Assembly (NCBI GenBank): GCA_013397795.1
Contig: VZTJ01000300.1
Span: 754,504-818,503, forward strand
From: Orthonyx spaldingii
Taxonomy: Eukaryota; Chordata; Aves; Passeriformes; Orthonychidae
DNA: 64,000 bases
Direction: 5' to 3'
The notes beneath the pieces were generated by a model, which was not told where the DNA came from, did not search any database, and was given only the letters and a program-made list of their open reading frames with translations. Positions 12,028 to 26,214 of the stretch are shown in pieces. How positions within the stretch are numbered: the first letter of the stretch is position 1; every line of letters begins with the position of its first letter. Position numbers and translations under genes: made by a program.

Positions 12028-15000
12028 CTGAGAGGAAATGGAGTTGGAAGAGCTGCAAGAGATCAGCAATTCCAGGGCCCTATCCTTCCAGGCATAATGA
12101 ACAGACTGAGGAAAGCATACCTCGGGTGCTGTTGGGACACTGCAGAGATAGAGATGATCACTCCCACAGTATTCCCACACAAAGCATGAATTTTGCTTGT
12201 CCAGAGCCAACAGACTGAGGAAGATGTTAATAGAGGTAATTGGCTAAGGGAATACTATGGAGCATCTCCCCTGTCTGATGGCAATACTTCAGTTATGCCT
12301 TTGTCCTGAGTAGGGTTTGCTGCAACTCTGCCTTATTGCCATTGTCATGTTGCAGCAAAAACAATTTCCCCCACAACCGTCTGTCTGCAGGTAATGTTTG
12401 CAAAACTAGGAAATTTACACATTTCAGTGCAAAGTCCCACCTGACAGTATCCAGCTGCCTACCATCACTCCCAGCTTTTACATCAGTATTTAGGACTGAC
12501 GCACACAGGATTGCTACAACAAATCCTGAGGTTACAAATTCCTTGTTCCAAGCAGTAAAACTCAACAGGGGACACATGACAGGCTTTAACTGAGTCCTGG
12601 AGAATTTCCATTAGAAACGGGACTCATGAAGCCATGCAAAGACACACAGCCAACCCAGCACACTGTGGGTTTGGTGTGTGCTTGCTGTTTTCACCTGCCA
12701 GGAGGAAGAGCAGCCTATTGAAAAAAGAATACTTGTATATGGAAAATCTAATCCACCTTACAGCTTTAGGAAAAGCTTCTGAAAGACCTATTCCAAATGG
12801 AAATTGCGATGTCAGATATCAGAGAAATCCAGCACATCTAAGATTATGTGAGTTATGTGGATTAGCTACAGTAATCAAGGAGTTTAATTAGTTTGATGAC
12901 AAATATTTCACAGTATTTGAATGTTCTGAAGTCCAGCCTGATGACAATAAGCCTGACAGTTTTGTTTGTCATGCTTTCCCTAATAATATTACTTTCTCTG
13001 ATTTGCCCCAGTGCAACTAAAAACAGGCCAAAATGTTGACTTTGTTTCTACTACCAGCCTAGGAAAACAGTTTTCATTTTTGCATTGTATTGCAGCATAG
13101 CAAAATCTCTTGTAAATTATTTTTGTGTGTAAAGCCAAATGACCTAGGGAGGTAGACAGGGGCCATTTCTTAGCCATTCCAATCATGGGCTTTATATCGT
13201 TCTTGTATGAAATATGAAAAAAAGCTTTGAAAATACACTGCAGCGTATCACTCAACAAGCCTGTCTAAATTGAGTTTTACTCTACTCAATGTCTCTATTT
13301 TCAATATTCTTTTCCAGAGATACTCTCCAGTATTTTCAAATCTCACAAACTGCCATTGTGCACCTGGTATAAGACCCTCTCACTCTCTGCTTAGAGCAAA
13401 CCATAGCTCTGTTTGAGTTCTGCTCAACGTATGGTCTGGCTCCTACCCAGCGTTGCCTTATATCTTTACTCCATCATCGTCTTACTTCCCTGTTCCCTCT
13501 CAGCCACAAAACTTGATGGAAGTTATACTTTAGTCACTGCAAGATGGAGGAGGGAACTGTCCTTCCTTATCCTTATCTTCCTCATCCTACTTACTGTCCT
13601 GCCCTCTTGGCCCAGGGCATTAATGGGGACACACTAATCTCGTTTAAGGATACTCCAGCCCACTAAGTTTTTGTGGATGCGTGTGGTTGGTTAAATGAAG
13701 GGAAATTTGCAGTGGGAGAGGAGGTATAATGGTACCCATGTTGCCCACCAGTTCCAAGCAGTAAGTACAGTAGTGGTCACACTTAGAAAACCAGGGCAGT
13801 TGCTTTGCTGTACTTAGAATACAAAATAATTCTATTAACTGTGTAGCATCTCTGGGCAAGTATTAGCTTCCTAACACCTGCCACTCTCAGCTTCCCCCTG
13901 GAATAAGTGGCAACCCCCACAACCAGGTACTCTACGAGGCTCGTCAAATGCCTGCAGGTCAATAGTCACAACAGTCATTTGAGATGCACAGCGCCCTAAA
14001 GTTTTAATTAATCTGGTATACAGTATAAATACTGAAATATGTATAAAAAATTAATTAGGTGGTCTATGCAGCTCTGATTTCTCAATTAGTACTTACCATG
14101 CCGGAAAATTATATTACATGACTTTGAGATACATAAGGAAGCATGGGACTTTGGGGATTTTTTTCTAATGCAATTATTACTTGTCATCAGCACTTGCTAA
14201 CTTTGGCCTGTTTCACCTCCTAGAGCTCCAAAATATTGAGGGGGAGGGTTACAGCCATCTCAGTGTTACAGATTCTGCCAGGTAGCAGGGAACTTTTTCC
14301 TGCCAGGCTTTATCATTAGCTATATATCAGCAAGTCCTTCAGTTTTCTGTTCGTGTGATTTGCTGAGCTCAGAAGTTCATGAGCAGCAAGACGTGTACTG
14401 GAAGGGCCTCAGAACGTAATAAATTCTCCTCTCTTCTATAGGACCTTCAATTGAGGGTATGAATTAGTGTATTTTTTTAAAGAATACAATTTTATTACTT
14501 CAAGACCTAGCATTTGTGTGCAGATTTAAAAGTACTCGGTAACTGCTGCCTTGGCATTGAACTAAACAGCCATGAAATGGGTTCCAGATTTAGCCCAGGA
14601 AGACATTTCCACATGGACATGGACACATAATCACACCCCTGCTTGTACACCAAGGCAGGACTTCTCATCTTGGCTGTCCTGTCACACTAACACCAACACA
14701 CTGCTCCCACTTTGTAGCTGGCTTATATCTAGCCTGTTTGCAGGCAAAGCAAATTAAGTGACTGTGCACACAATATTTGGCATTCCCTAAATGACACAGT
14801 CAGTTTCAAAAGCACTTAGTCCCCACTGCTCCTATTATTGAAATGCCTCTCGCCGTATTTTCTGAATGTCAGGGAAAACTGGCAGGGTCAAAGCTCAGTC
14901 TTGCCTAAATCAAACTCCAATAAAATGAAATAGAAGCTAAACAAAAAACCTAAAAGAAAATGGTAAGTGTCTCAAGGGTTAATCCATCTCCTGTCTTCCC

Positions 15001-16278
15001 TCAGAGGTACGAGCAGGTCTAAACTGACAGTTCTGGAGGTGAAAGTTTCATTTCTCACAAAAGTAGAAGACTACAGGTAGTAGCAGTCAAGTTCATAAAT
15101 ATTCCTCAGAAACGACTTTGAAGAACCCTCTCTATGAAAGAGTATAGCTTAATCTCCAGTTTCATTAATTCCTTAACTACCGTGCCGAGAGTGCCAAAAA
15201 TAGGAATTAATCAATACCAAGTGTAGTCACGGCATTTTTTTTTATCATGATGTGTCTCTGACAGAAGCTACTGACCTGCCCAGCTACTTTTGCCACACAT
15301 GCTGTAGAATTTAATAAATATATTAAAGATATAAATATTCTGATTTCTTTAAAAACACTGGTTATAATCAGATCATTGTGACTTCTGTTCTTCACTAGCA
15401 TCATCTGGATATAAACCACTAACACCAGCAAACAGCTTCGCTGTGTTCCAAGTCATCTAGGCCTAGGCTTCTTCCTGCATTTCATTCTTCTAACTTTTGT
15501 TACACACCTCTCTTTCTGCATTCTGGCAAGTAAGAAAATGCTCTAAAGCTGCATCTGATCCTGTTAGGAGGTCAATAGGATCAGGTTAGAGAGGTACCAT
15601 AAGGAGCACTTTAGAATAAGTGCAGAAATTTGGTCATGTTCAGGAAAGCATGTTGATACCCTTCTTCCTAAGTTATTTTTGTACCAAGAAGTCTACAGAG
15701 CCAAAATTAACTCAACATGGTTGAATATAATGCCTTTCAGGGAGCAGCACAACCAACAGGTTAGTCACTAACAGTCACTACTAAGAAAGCATCTCAGAAT
15801 AAAAAAAGGATAGGAGAAGCAAGGAAAGCATGTGCTTTCTCTGGTCTATGAGAAGGAAGATTTAGCCAGGGCGTTGTAGGCAATTTCCACAACTGGCAAC
15901 CCTTTGTCTTTGGTCCCTAACTGTTGCGAGGTAGTGATGTGTGTGAATAAACCTCATCCTGTGCCTTCTAGAGCTCTCTGCCTTTCAGAACCCCAGTAAC
16001 TGGTTCCAGCATACAGTACACCAGTTTGTCAAATTGGAAAGAACTTTGGGATTTCAAAACCTGAAAATAAGATAACTAGACAAAGAATCTGTGTTAAAGA
16101 GGAATGTCTCTGGACTAAAGAGACAGAAGGGAGTGGGACAAACGGAAATACTTGCTGAAATCCTGCTTGGCCCCACTTCATCTAATATTAAGTAAACTTG
16201 CTAGAAAAGATTTTCGGTTCAACCTGGCTTTTAATTAGCATGCTGTTTACATCGTCTATTATGAGGCTTTACTTTGGA

Positions 16279-16344
16279 ATTGACCCCATTCCTGTTGCAG
16301 TCAACAGCAAAAGCACCACTAACATCAGTGGGAACAGGATCAAT
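16279..16344. repeat. Imperfect palindromic repeat, MITE-like remnant
   Basis: The left arm ATTGACCCCATTCCTGTTG pairs imperfectly with the right arm AGTGGGAACAGGATCAAT. The words resemble the GGGAGCAGGATCA-type palindromic repeats I associate with reptile and bird introns. Family assignment is from memory and uncertain. Confidence 0.5.
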
Positions 16345-17139
16345 GCTTTACTTTGTACATTCCATATTTAATGAATAAAAAAAATAAACTGGTATTTATG
16401 TTTTGTAGTTATTAGTTATCAGGTTAATATGCTAAAGGCAGCTTGACAGAGAATACTATTAATGAGCAAAATAAGGTTGCTGCTTCTGGACTGAGGTCAC
16501 TTACAAAGAATGTACAAATGAAAATAAGGTTGACTTTTATTTACTTAACTATCTTCCTACATTGAATTCCTTTGGCAAAGTGTCTTTAAACATTTAAAGC
16601 CCTGTTTACAAGGAGGCTCTGAAAGTAGCTTCAAACCATTATATCCCTAATTGAATTCCCCAGGAGTCCTGTAAACTCAGAGGAAAAAAAGAAAGAAATC
16701 ATAACATTTGCTAAATCATCTCGAAACATATTTCACTGCAAGGTTATGTGACCTGTTAGGAGTCCAATGATGACTGGAATTGAACTACTGAAACCTTTTA
16801 TTAACCTGATTGAAATAAAACAAAAGAATAAGAATTTTGACACAAAACACAAATATACTGAAGATACTAGAATTAATTAAAGACATATAGCTTTTGTATA
16901 GGGCAGACCAGATGCCAATTGCTAGGCAAGTGGGCCACTATATTTAAAGCAAATGACTTTGTGGAAATTAAATTTCAAAAAACCATGATGTTCAATAACC
17001 AATAGTCCATCCACCTCCTTCAATCCAGAAGTTTTTTCAAGTTGAGTTGCAAAAGTTCCACATAATTTCCAACCAGGTATGCCTGTTGTGTATCATCTGT
17101 ATGAGACAGATCACACAAGAAGCTACAGTTAATGTCCTA

Positions 17140-17298
<159 letters not shown>

Positions 17299-20200
17299 CT
17301 AAACAGAAGAGAGCCTCTGATCAGAAATAGCACAAATTTGTCTTGACAGGTATTTCTCCAGCACTGATAGTGTTCTTGCATTCACACAGTCCCATAGAAC
17401 CTTCTCCTTAATGCAATCCCTGCCAACTTCACATTATCACATCAAAGCCCTCACAAACATTATTTTCCCTCAGTGTCAAAGGTGTAAGTCTCAGTGAACT
17501 GCACGTTTCCCTACTTCTTCCTGGTTCTCTATCATTTTTTTTTTCAGTTAATATTCCCCATCCTGGCACAAGGCAAAAAGGTACAAAATATACCAAACTT
17601 CTTTTAAAAAGTAGTGTGGTATGTATTTCTATTAATTTTTCACCAGTTTTCTCATCTTTGGTCACAGACACCACAGTGACAAGCATTTAGATGTAACCTA
17701 ACACTGTGGCATCTACTTTGATGTTCAAATCATAGTAACCTTAAGGTAATTTTAATTCTGAGATCTTACAACATAGTATTGTTCACATAAATACCAACAA
17801 TTCAGGTATGTTATTTCAAAATCTCACCACAGTACTAAAGAGTCTTCTAGTCAACACCACAACTCTTAAGATTTAAGGCTGCAACATCTCGGCTCCTAAA
17901 TAAACTAACATACTCTGCCACACACACCTCACTATAAGAAATAAATTGCTTGTCTGTCTAAGCAGTTTTATAGCTTTATGTACTATCATGTAGCTTGGTA
18001 ATTATGGAGCTGCATTCAGAGACCATTTCAGAACAAAACCTACTATATCAAATTTAATTTGACTGTAATAAATGTATCAAAAACCCACAAACACGCAAAA
18101 GGAAAAAAATTCTTCACCTTATACTAGCATTTGTGTTCAACATATAGAGAATTATGTGGTAGCATGATGCCTGTTAAATCCTCATGGTAATTTCCTAGCT
18201 CCTTAATTTATGGTACCTGTGTTTCAGAGACAGTGGCTAGGATCACAAAGTGTTTTTATCTATTATTACTTAACCCCAGAAGTACCCAAGGGTTTGACTA
18301 TGATTTTTCTGATTAGAAGTTCAGCAAACATATAACACTTTATATATCAAAGCTGGTAAATGTAGGAAAAAATGGGGGGTTTAGGCAGAAAAAAAAAAAA
18401 TTTCCCTCATCCTACCATAAATCAGTGGAATTAAATACTATTACAAACTTAAAGTACACTTCAAGCAATTTTTTTGCATTTAATTCCTAAAAAACTTTTT
18501 TGGTCAAATCCCATATGTTGACCTATGACATTGTTTAAATAGTGCCAAATTTTCTTGTCATATCCCCATTACTTTCACAACCATTGATGCAGTGCAGAAA
18601 TGCTACTGTGTGTCTCTATGAGGGTTAATTTACCAACAACTTTTCTCTTGGGAAAGCCCTAAGATGGAGGTTAATAAAGGTCAAGCAAAAAATAAACACT
18701 TTACAGTATTTTTTGAATCCATTCCTCAGAAAAATCAACTTATAATAAAAAGGTCTTTGTGCAATTACTGCTATGGCACTGGGGCGTGAAAGAAAGTAGC
18801 TTTACGCAGCTATTTCTCTCATTTTAGCTGAGGTAAGCCTGGCTATGTGTTTTAGGTTATGCATTAAACTTGATCAGATTGGAGTTGATCCCCATGTGCC
18901 CAGAACAGGCATTTAGCTCTGATAAAATGGTGCTGGCTTTGCTGTGTGGTGTTTCTATGTATTGGCTCTACAAGAGTAGAGCAAAGGAAAACCAGAGGCT
19001 TTGTCTGAGAGAAGCAACTATACTGGAAGAAATTCAATGCAATACAACTCACAAAAATTTACATTAGTTCCTAACTAACATCTAATCAAAAGGGGTCTAA
19101 ATCTTAAGAAATATCCCCCACATAAAGCACTTACATGGGGCTGCAAAGGTGCAAGGCTCCAACACAATCTCACAAGACACAGAAGAGATCAGAGTGCTGT
19201 GGTTTGAGTGAAGGTGCAAACATACCTGCAGCAGCACTTCACTTCACTCAGTTATATCATAAAGATAATTTGAAACATATAACCAAATCCTACCTTGGTT
19301 ATTCCCCAAGGCATTCCTGAATTTTGATCCACTCAGATGAATAGATTTTATTTAAACTCTCAAATAAAAGCAATTCTTTAAGTGTGGACAATTACCATTT
19401 CAGGTTCTGGCTATCTGCTATTCTTCCTACTCTGAATTCAGGATCAGGTCTTCAGTCTATATAAATCAATGTAACTTTGATTAAAGCTTACATTTAGGCT
19501 GTAAGTTTGAATTTACACTTAAGAGACTTATACAGACTGAAAAAAGCCCATACTGAATGGCCACCTTTCTTTCCACAGGTCTTCCCTCCAGCACATATTA
19601 AATACTATTCCTACACAAATGTTGGTTTCACACAGAATATACATAGGTGTCCATTTTCAGCACAGGCCAACTGAAAAGCACAAATAAGCATTGAAAAGGA
19701 AGAGAATGTAAAAGTATTATCAACCACAGAATTACTAGATATATAAAATGAATGCAAAAAAACCCAACCAGTTAACTCCTTAATTTTTGACATTTTCTAT
19801 TCCTGAGAGTTTTATTATTACAAAGATGATGGGTTTGATTTTACTGAGGGGGGAGAAACTGGGAGGAGGGATTGATTGGTGTACTTCATAAAATCGGCTA
19901 CATGCCCAGAAATTTTAATTGCTGAGATGTTCCTCAGGTCTTTCTGAAAACCAAGACGGCAGCAGATGCCCAAGAAACACTCTGACTGTCTCTTCCCATT
20001 CGTAAAAATAGCGTATTGTTGGATTGGCACTTTCCCCTTTTGTCTCCTCTGTGCTAAGTCGTTGATGATGCCATTTTTTGCCATCTGCCCCAGAGCTTCA
20101 TTAAAGATACATGAATGGACTAACTGGGCTGCTATCTTGTGAGGAACAGGTGCTATTGTTTGTCCCCAAAGACTTGCACTAAAGATCTCACTCAGAATAC

Positions 20201-20311
20201 TTGAGAAAGAGCATCTGCAGCAGTCAGTCAGAGAGCAACTTGGCAGAGCCCATGCTATGGGCTAATATGCAAACAGACACACTCAGGGGGACTCATTTTC
20301 TCTTTCATGAA

Positions 20312-20411
20312 GTGTTTTTGGGGGTTTTTTTGAGGGTGTTTTTGGGTGTTTTGTTGGTTTGGGGTGGGGGTTTTTTTTGGGGTTTTGGTTTTGGGTTTTT
20401 TTGGTTTTTTT
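20312..20411 (+). repeat. G/T-rich low-complexity block with quadruplex potential
   Basis: About 100 bases made almost wholly of T and G. There are at least seven runs of three or more G (20320-20324, 20334-20336, 20344-20346, 20361-20364, 20366-20370, 20379-20382, 20393-20395) with T-rich loops. The G-rich strand is the template strand for SOX6 transcription. Confidence 0.95.
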
Positions 20412-23400
20412 GATGGCTAGTAAATGCTTGATTTTGAACAATGCTGCCAGTCTGTATTTTTAACTAAATGTACAAACCCTGGAGGAAACCTGAATATATT
20501 CTCTCCAAAATTCAGTTCTGCTACCTCAAGTAAATTCAACTCTTATATAAAGCTACCTCATGAAATTAATGTTTCCTTCTATACAAGAAGCTCAGGTTTA
20601 ACTGTATTAAACAAAAAACTCTGCCAAGATTAGGGAACACTTAAAAGTAGTGTACCATTCCTTTAATATCCCATCACAACTCTGACGGCCCTTGGGAACT
20701 GATTACAGCACTTCCTTGCCTGAGATCTAAGTCAGGAAGCAACTTTAGAGCAAATCAGTCCTGATTAGTTCAAGAAGCAACTTCCAATTTGATTCTCCCT
20801 GAAATAATAAAAGCTGGTGGCCTGTTTGATAAGCTGGGCAAATCTGCAGTGCTTTGTCCCACAATCCTGTGAGTGATAATCTCAGAGGTTGGCTGAACAA
20901 TCCTCCTTGCTAAAAAGTCCTCGATAGTGTCATGCATGGAAAATGTAAGCCAAAGTGATATGTTATACAAAAACAATGCTTTGAATTAAAATGATCTGCC
21001 TCTTTTGGATACGGAGCACAGCACATTTAGGGAGACTGAAGAGGAGGAAGACTTTTCTCTTTAAAAACCAAAGTTGCATCTAAAACAACCAACATTGCAA
21101 GTAGAGAAGTAAAGGCATTCAGAGAAAAGGGTGGCAGCACTGCAAGCAAAGATGCAGCTCACACATTTCTGCTTAGCTGTGAGAATCACAGGTTTCAAAA
21201 GCATAAGTAATCCCACCCTATGGAGGCAGATGAGTTCCTCTTCGTTTAGAGGATCAAACTTCACAAGTTGCCTCACTCTGCACAATATACTTCAGTAAAG
21301 GGCGAAAGCGCCATCTTTTTGAGAAAGCACAATCTTTATAATATTTTATCTCTTCTTTAAAGTTTTGTTCTTTTTTATTACATCCAGTGCTAGTATAAAG
21401 CAATGTGAATGGTTAATATGCTCTAATTGACTACAATAATCCAGTATTGCTATTTAAAACCATTGCCACCCCCTTCTTCAACCAATTAAATGGCTGGACC
21501 CTATTCTCAAACTGTGGAAATCTTGAGATTTGTTTTGAATCTAACAGACTACTTCAACACAAGCTAGCTGAGAAACCAATCTTTGAATATACTGAGCTGA
21601 TTTTTTTTTTTCTTTAGTATAGGATGAAGAGAACCTTTTGTTGGTGCGATGCTGCAGCTGCTGTGAGAACCTAAGTTGTTCACAGGGAGCTTTGGACTTT
21701 TCGTAGTTTAAAATTGAATTTCTACCTAAGTCTTTTTAACTTCTTGAGTAATTGGTGCAACCAGGCTACAACTTTAACCTAAGTCCTCTCTGAGCTTTGA
21801 ATTTCCATAGTAAAAATGTGTTGGAAATTTTCTAGTCTCTCATTTAGAAACTACAGTGTAATAGATTTGCAGGTAATGGTAGTATATCAAATAAGGATGT
21901 GCATTTTCAGACTGCTCAAAATATGTTTATATGGTAGAACATAGTGGCCATAATTGATAGCTCAACAGGTTATATTTTAGGCTGATTCATTTTAAAAGTC
22001 TTAATGGCACTGAAAGAAGTGTTTGTGCTCCCAGAACTATTAGTGCAAGATTTTAAATACCCTGTATATATGTGTTTACTTCAGTTGCATTTTAAATAGT
22101 CGCTGTGCAATACGTGACACTGTTACTTTTATATCACCATCAGATTTGTATTTATTTCAATAGCTAGTGTTGGGGTTTGTTGTTCTTTGTAAGAGAAAAA
22201 ATATTACAAGTTTTGATAATTTAAATTTTATTTTGAATAAGTCTTTTTGGGGGATGCTGCAAGAACACAAACATATTACATAAAGAAGTAGGGACTTCTT
22301 TTACGAAAACCTCATATGTGAAAGTCAGAGGGACTGTGTAAATGTTTAAAAGCAGCTACATGTTAAGATTTCTGCAGGCTTGAGCTTAAATCTCCTCCCC
22401 AGCTCTGCCAATATCATGATGAACCCATGCCATGACTGAGCCCTTTCATGGTCCCAGAAATGATCTATTTAGAAAAACTGCAGAAGGATTGTACTATAAA
22501 CTTTTTTTGAAGTATCTTTGATTCCAGTTGGATGGTGTGGCTGTTTCATTTGTGCTGTTCTGGTGAAGCAAAGTGACCCTAAGGCCGGGTTAGCTGTCCA
22601 GGTCAGTTATGAAGGATCTGGCTACTTTGTGTGCATGTGTGGCTGAGCCTTTTGCTCTGGGGTCAGAAATGTAACATTAACTCCACAGGCTTTGAATTAA
22701 TGGCCATCAATGCCCAACATTCCCTACTGTAAAGATAATCTGTGAGCATGGACCCAAACACTTAAGTGAGAAATCCCCTCCAGCAAATAATCCCAGGGAA
22801 GCACCTGTGACTCTGCATGAGGAGGAAAGGCAGTTGAAGAAAGATGGGCTCCAGCAGACCCAAAGTGATCCCTCAGTCACTGTGTCATAGCCAGGACACT
22901 GAAAATCACATCAAAATAGCTCCCACATTGAAAATTATTCAAAGACTACTTTCTGCTCCTGCTAGCAATACAGAACCGCTGGAGATCTATCTGTATAGGG
23001 AGGTATGTTCTAATTTATCTGCCATCTAATTATCTACAGCCTAATCGAAAAATGTTTCCTCTCAGTGAAAGTACATGAGCCACAAAGAAAATGTCTGCCA
23101 ATGGGATCCCAGGGGAAGTGTTGGCAAATAAACTGTAAAAAAGATACCATAGACTTGCAAAGTGAGAACATTTCAAACTGGAAGTACTACGGAAAAAATA
23201 TGTAGCCCACTATTGAATTGGTAAAGGGATTGAAACTGCTATTTTCTTTCTTTTCCCCTATCATTTTTTTCCATTTGTCCAATGCATCAGCATGATTTGG
23301 AGATTTAAGTCTACTGCAGCAGCCACAACATTAATGTGAAAATTGCAACCATGATCATAGAGCAAAACAGGGCATCCTTATTTTTTATTATGTTTTTTTC

Positions 23401-26056
23401 CTCACCACTTTGAAACTTCAAATGAAATAAACTTAAATTACATCTACTTGGGAAATCAAGAAGGAAGTAACAGAAAAATACTGCCCACATCACTGAAAAC
23501 AGAACAGTTTCAAACACTAGATATAATTTCATTTCTATTAGCTTCTCATTATGTTGCCCTGTTTTTATCTAGCTCCTTAACTATCTGGAAATATAGAATT
23601 CAACTAAAGATGATCTCATGAAGTTAGGAGTATGATAAATGGTAATTAAATCTATTTAAATTGTCTGTATTTTAAGAAACTCTCACTAGGAGGGATGGAG
23701 AACATCTCTGCTATAGAGAAATAAATAAAACATGTTATGCAAAAGTGAATTTATAGTTCATTTGGAATTAGAGATCTACCACCTTTTCAATCCATACAAA
23801 TGCATAATCTTGTCAATTAAATATTATTGTTAAGGTCTAGTAGTATGTTAAAATCACTTTAAAGTGCAACTAAGGAAAATTCATGTGTGTTTATTACTCC
23901 TTAAGGGTCTATTAGTGGGTATTTTATTCAGATTTGTGTTGTAAAATCTGCATAAACTCAGCATATTGTTATCCCCATGTGTGCATTTGTTTGGTTAAAG
24001 CATAACAGCAAATCTCTATTACTGCAACTTCTGGAAAAGTCAAGAGAACTAAAACAGTCCTAATTTTAATCAGATACAAACAGTTATCTCTACAGAAGTG
24101 AGGAGTTGACTATTATGCAAATTGTCACAGTTAGTGGTCACCAAGCCATCACAGAAGACTGAGCAAGTCAATTATTTCAGATATTTCCGAAGACTAGTGA
24201 AGATGTATGTTTCTCATTTGCACCTTGTCTTATTCATGCCAAAATAAGAAAAATATTGCAGCCTAATGATACTTGTTGATATTTTTTTATAAACGAAAGC
24301 TCCATTATTTCAACTCAAATCTAAATATCAATTATGTTAGGAATCCCTTATTAGCTATGTTTTTATGGTGATAACAAAATGTGCAAGATTTTTGGAGTAC
24401 ATTGAAATTTCCTGTTGGTGGAAATATTTAGAGCAAGAGGTACTTTAAAATTTGTGTTTGGTATTGCTGCTTTCGAGCAGAGTTTCTCCCCACACATCTT
24501 TTCGAGACAGAGTTCTTTCTTTATTTTAATACTAACCATCAGTTGTTATTAACATGAAACTAGTTCCCTCAATGTACAGTATAAAAAAATCACGTCAGAT
24601 CACAAAACTGATGGTTACTTAAGGAATGTTTGTCTTTCTCTTTAAAGAGAAGTTACAGCAGAAGTAGGAATAAAAACAAAAATATCTTCCAGTGCCTAGG
24701 ATCAAAAATCTTTCTGCACTATAGAGGTAAAAAAAGGTGCAACAAAATAGAACATATTTAAACAAATACAGAATATATCTGAAATTCAGGGGGACACTGA
24801 TGACAATGGGAGTTCTGCCATTTTCTTCACTGTGGAAAGAATTTTGTCTTGAGCAGCATATTGTTTTTAAAGCTTTCTATATTTTCAGTGATATTCCAAA
24901 ATTTGTAATTATATTATAATGTCACTACACAAAGATTCAGATCTATTACATACTTTACAATTATTAATGAATTCAAGCTCAAAACTCATTCAGGAGACAG
25001 TATTACACCTATAGTTTACAGAGGGGTCTCTCAAAGAGGCCTGGATTTCTTTTCCAGTGGCAGAAGCGATGATGCATGGTGGATGGCAACCACCATTGTA
25101 ATCTGCTGCTTGCAAACCTTTACATCTCACCACACAGTTGTACCAGGAGCCACCCGAGGTGCAGAGCTGTGGCTAACGAGGGACGTGCTCTGCTGGAAAA
25201 TCAGGAGGCAGTTTTGAGCAGATCCATGCCAACACTACACAGTTTAGCCATCCAACACTTGCATAATGGCAGGATACAATGGTGGAGGTGAGGCACAGGT
25301 GCGAAATGGAGACGCCTTTCCCATCCCACCCAGTCCTGTGGCTGAGTTCTACTGGTATTTATAATAAAGAATAAATTTAAAGAGAAGGAGAGGCAAGTGT
25401 TATTTTTTCTCAAGCCTAAATGCATAATATTCAAGAGACTAGGTCAAAGGAGTTATTCACATCCAGCGAAATTATTCCTGCTCCCCTATATTTTTGAAAG
25501 ATATTTAATGCAGAATAGTAACCTAGATAACTTTCAGAAATCACATGATGTTTATGGAGTGTTTAGATCGAAACACAAAGGGTTATCAAAGGCAATTATG
25601 TGGAGTACTGGCTTAATGCAGAAAACTCCTGTGTCTAGAGATCAAAGTCAAATCAGAATACTGATTACATGCAAAAATTAATTTGTTCCATCTCTTCCTA
25701 GGATTCCTCAGATTTTGACATGATCTGACCATCTTTACTCAGAAAAGGATCCAAGGAACTGGTGTGTTTGCACAGTATGACTGAGGTGATTGCCACCGCC
25801 GGCACATGGTAATTATTGCAAATTTGGGAGCAAGCACCGGAGTTTGTAAACTTCCAGTGACATACATACAGCCTGCGTGCTTCCTACAGCAACTGTCTTA
25901 CTCAAGTCGATTTTATGGGCTTCTCAACCTTCTACCGCATTTATGATTAACGACAAAAACATTGCAAAAGAACAAAATCATTAGAAAAGTAAAATAAGAC
26001 AGGAAATCAGGAAATATTTAAAATGAGCACTGGGTATTTCTTATCCAACTTTAGGT

Positions 26057-26101
26057 ATTAAAATTCCAGCAACAGCTGGAATTAAAATTCCAGCAACAGC
26101 T
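26057..26101. repeat. Two-copy tandem repeat, 24-base period
   Basis: ATTAAAATTCCAGCAACAGCT occurs at 26057-26077 and again, identical over 21 bases, at 26081-26101, separated by GGA. Identity suggests a recent duplication. It lies just before the TATA-like box near the CpG island. Confidence 0.9.
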
Positions 26102-26110
26102 ATAGCTCAG

Positions 26111-26118
26111 ATATAAAA
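26111..26118 (+). promoter_or_regulatory. TATA-like box upstream of the CpG island
   Basis: The sequence ATATAAAA lies about 100 bases before the CpG island. It is placed to start plus-strand transcription near 26140. In AT-rich DNA such a match is common, so its position is the only argument. Confidence 0.25.
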
Positions 26119-26214
26119 CACTGCTGTGCTGCCCTTTCTTCAGAGGATCCTGATAGTCGGGAAGGAATGCCAATCTTCCCATTTTCTGGCTTTCCCCAAT
26201 TTGTCAAAACTCCA

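Noticed and set aside
20201..20413. Plus-strand frame of 70 codons ending in a Gly/Phe-rich tail.
   Set aside because: The tail is the G/T low-complexity block read as protein, not a real domain.
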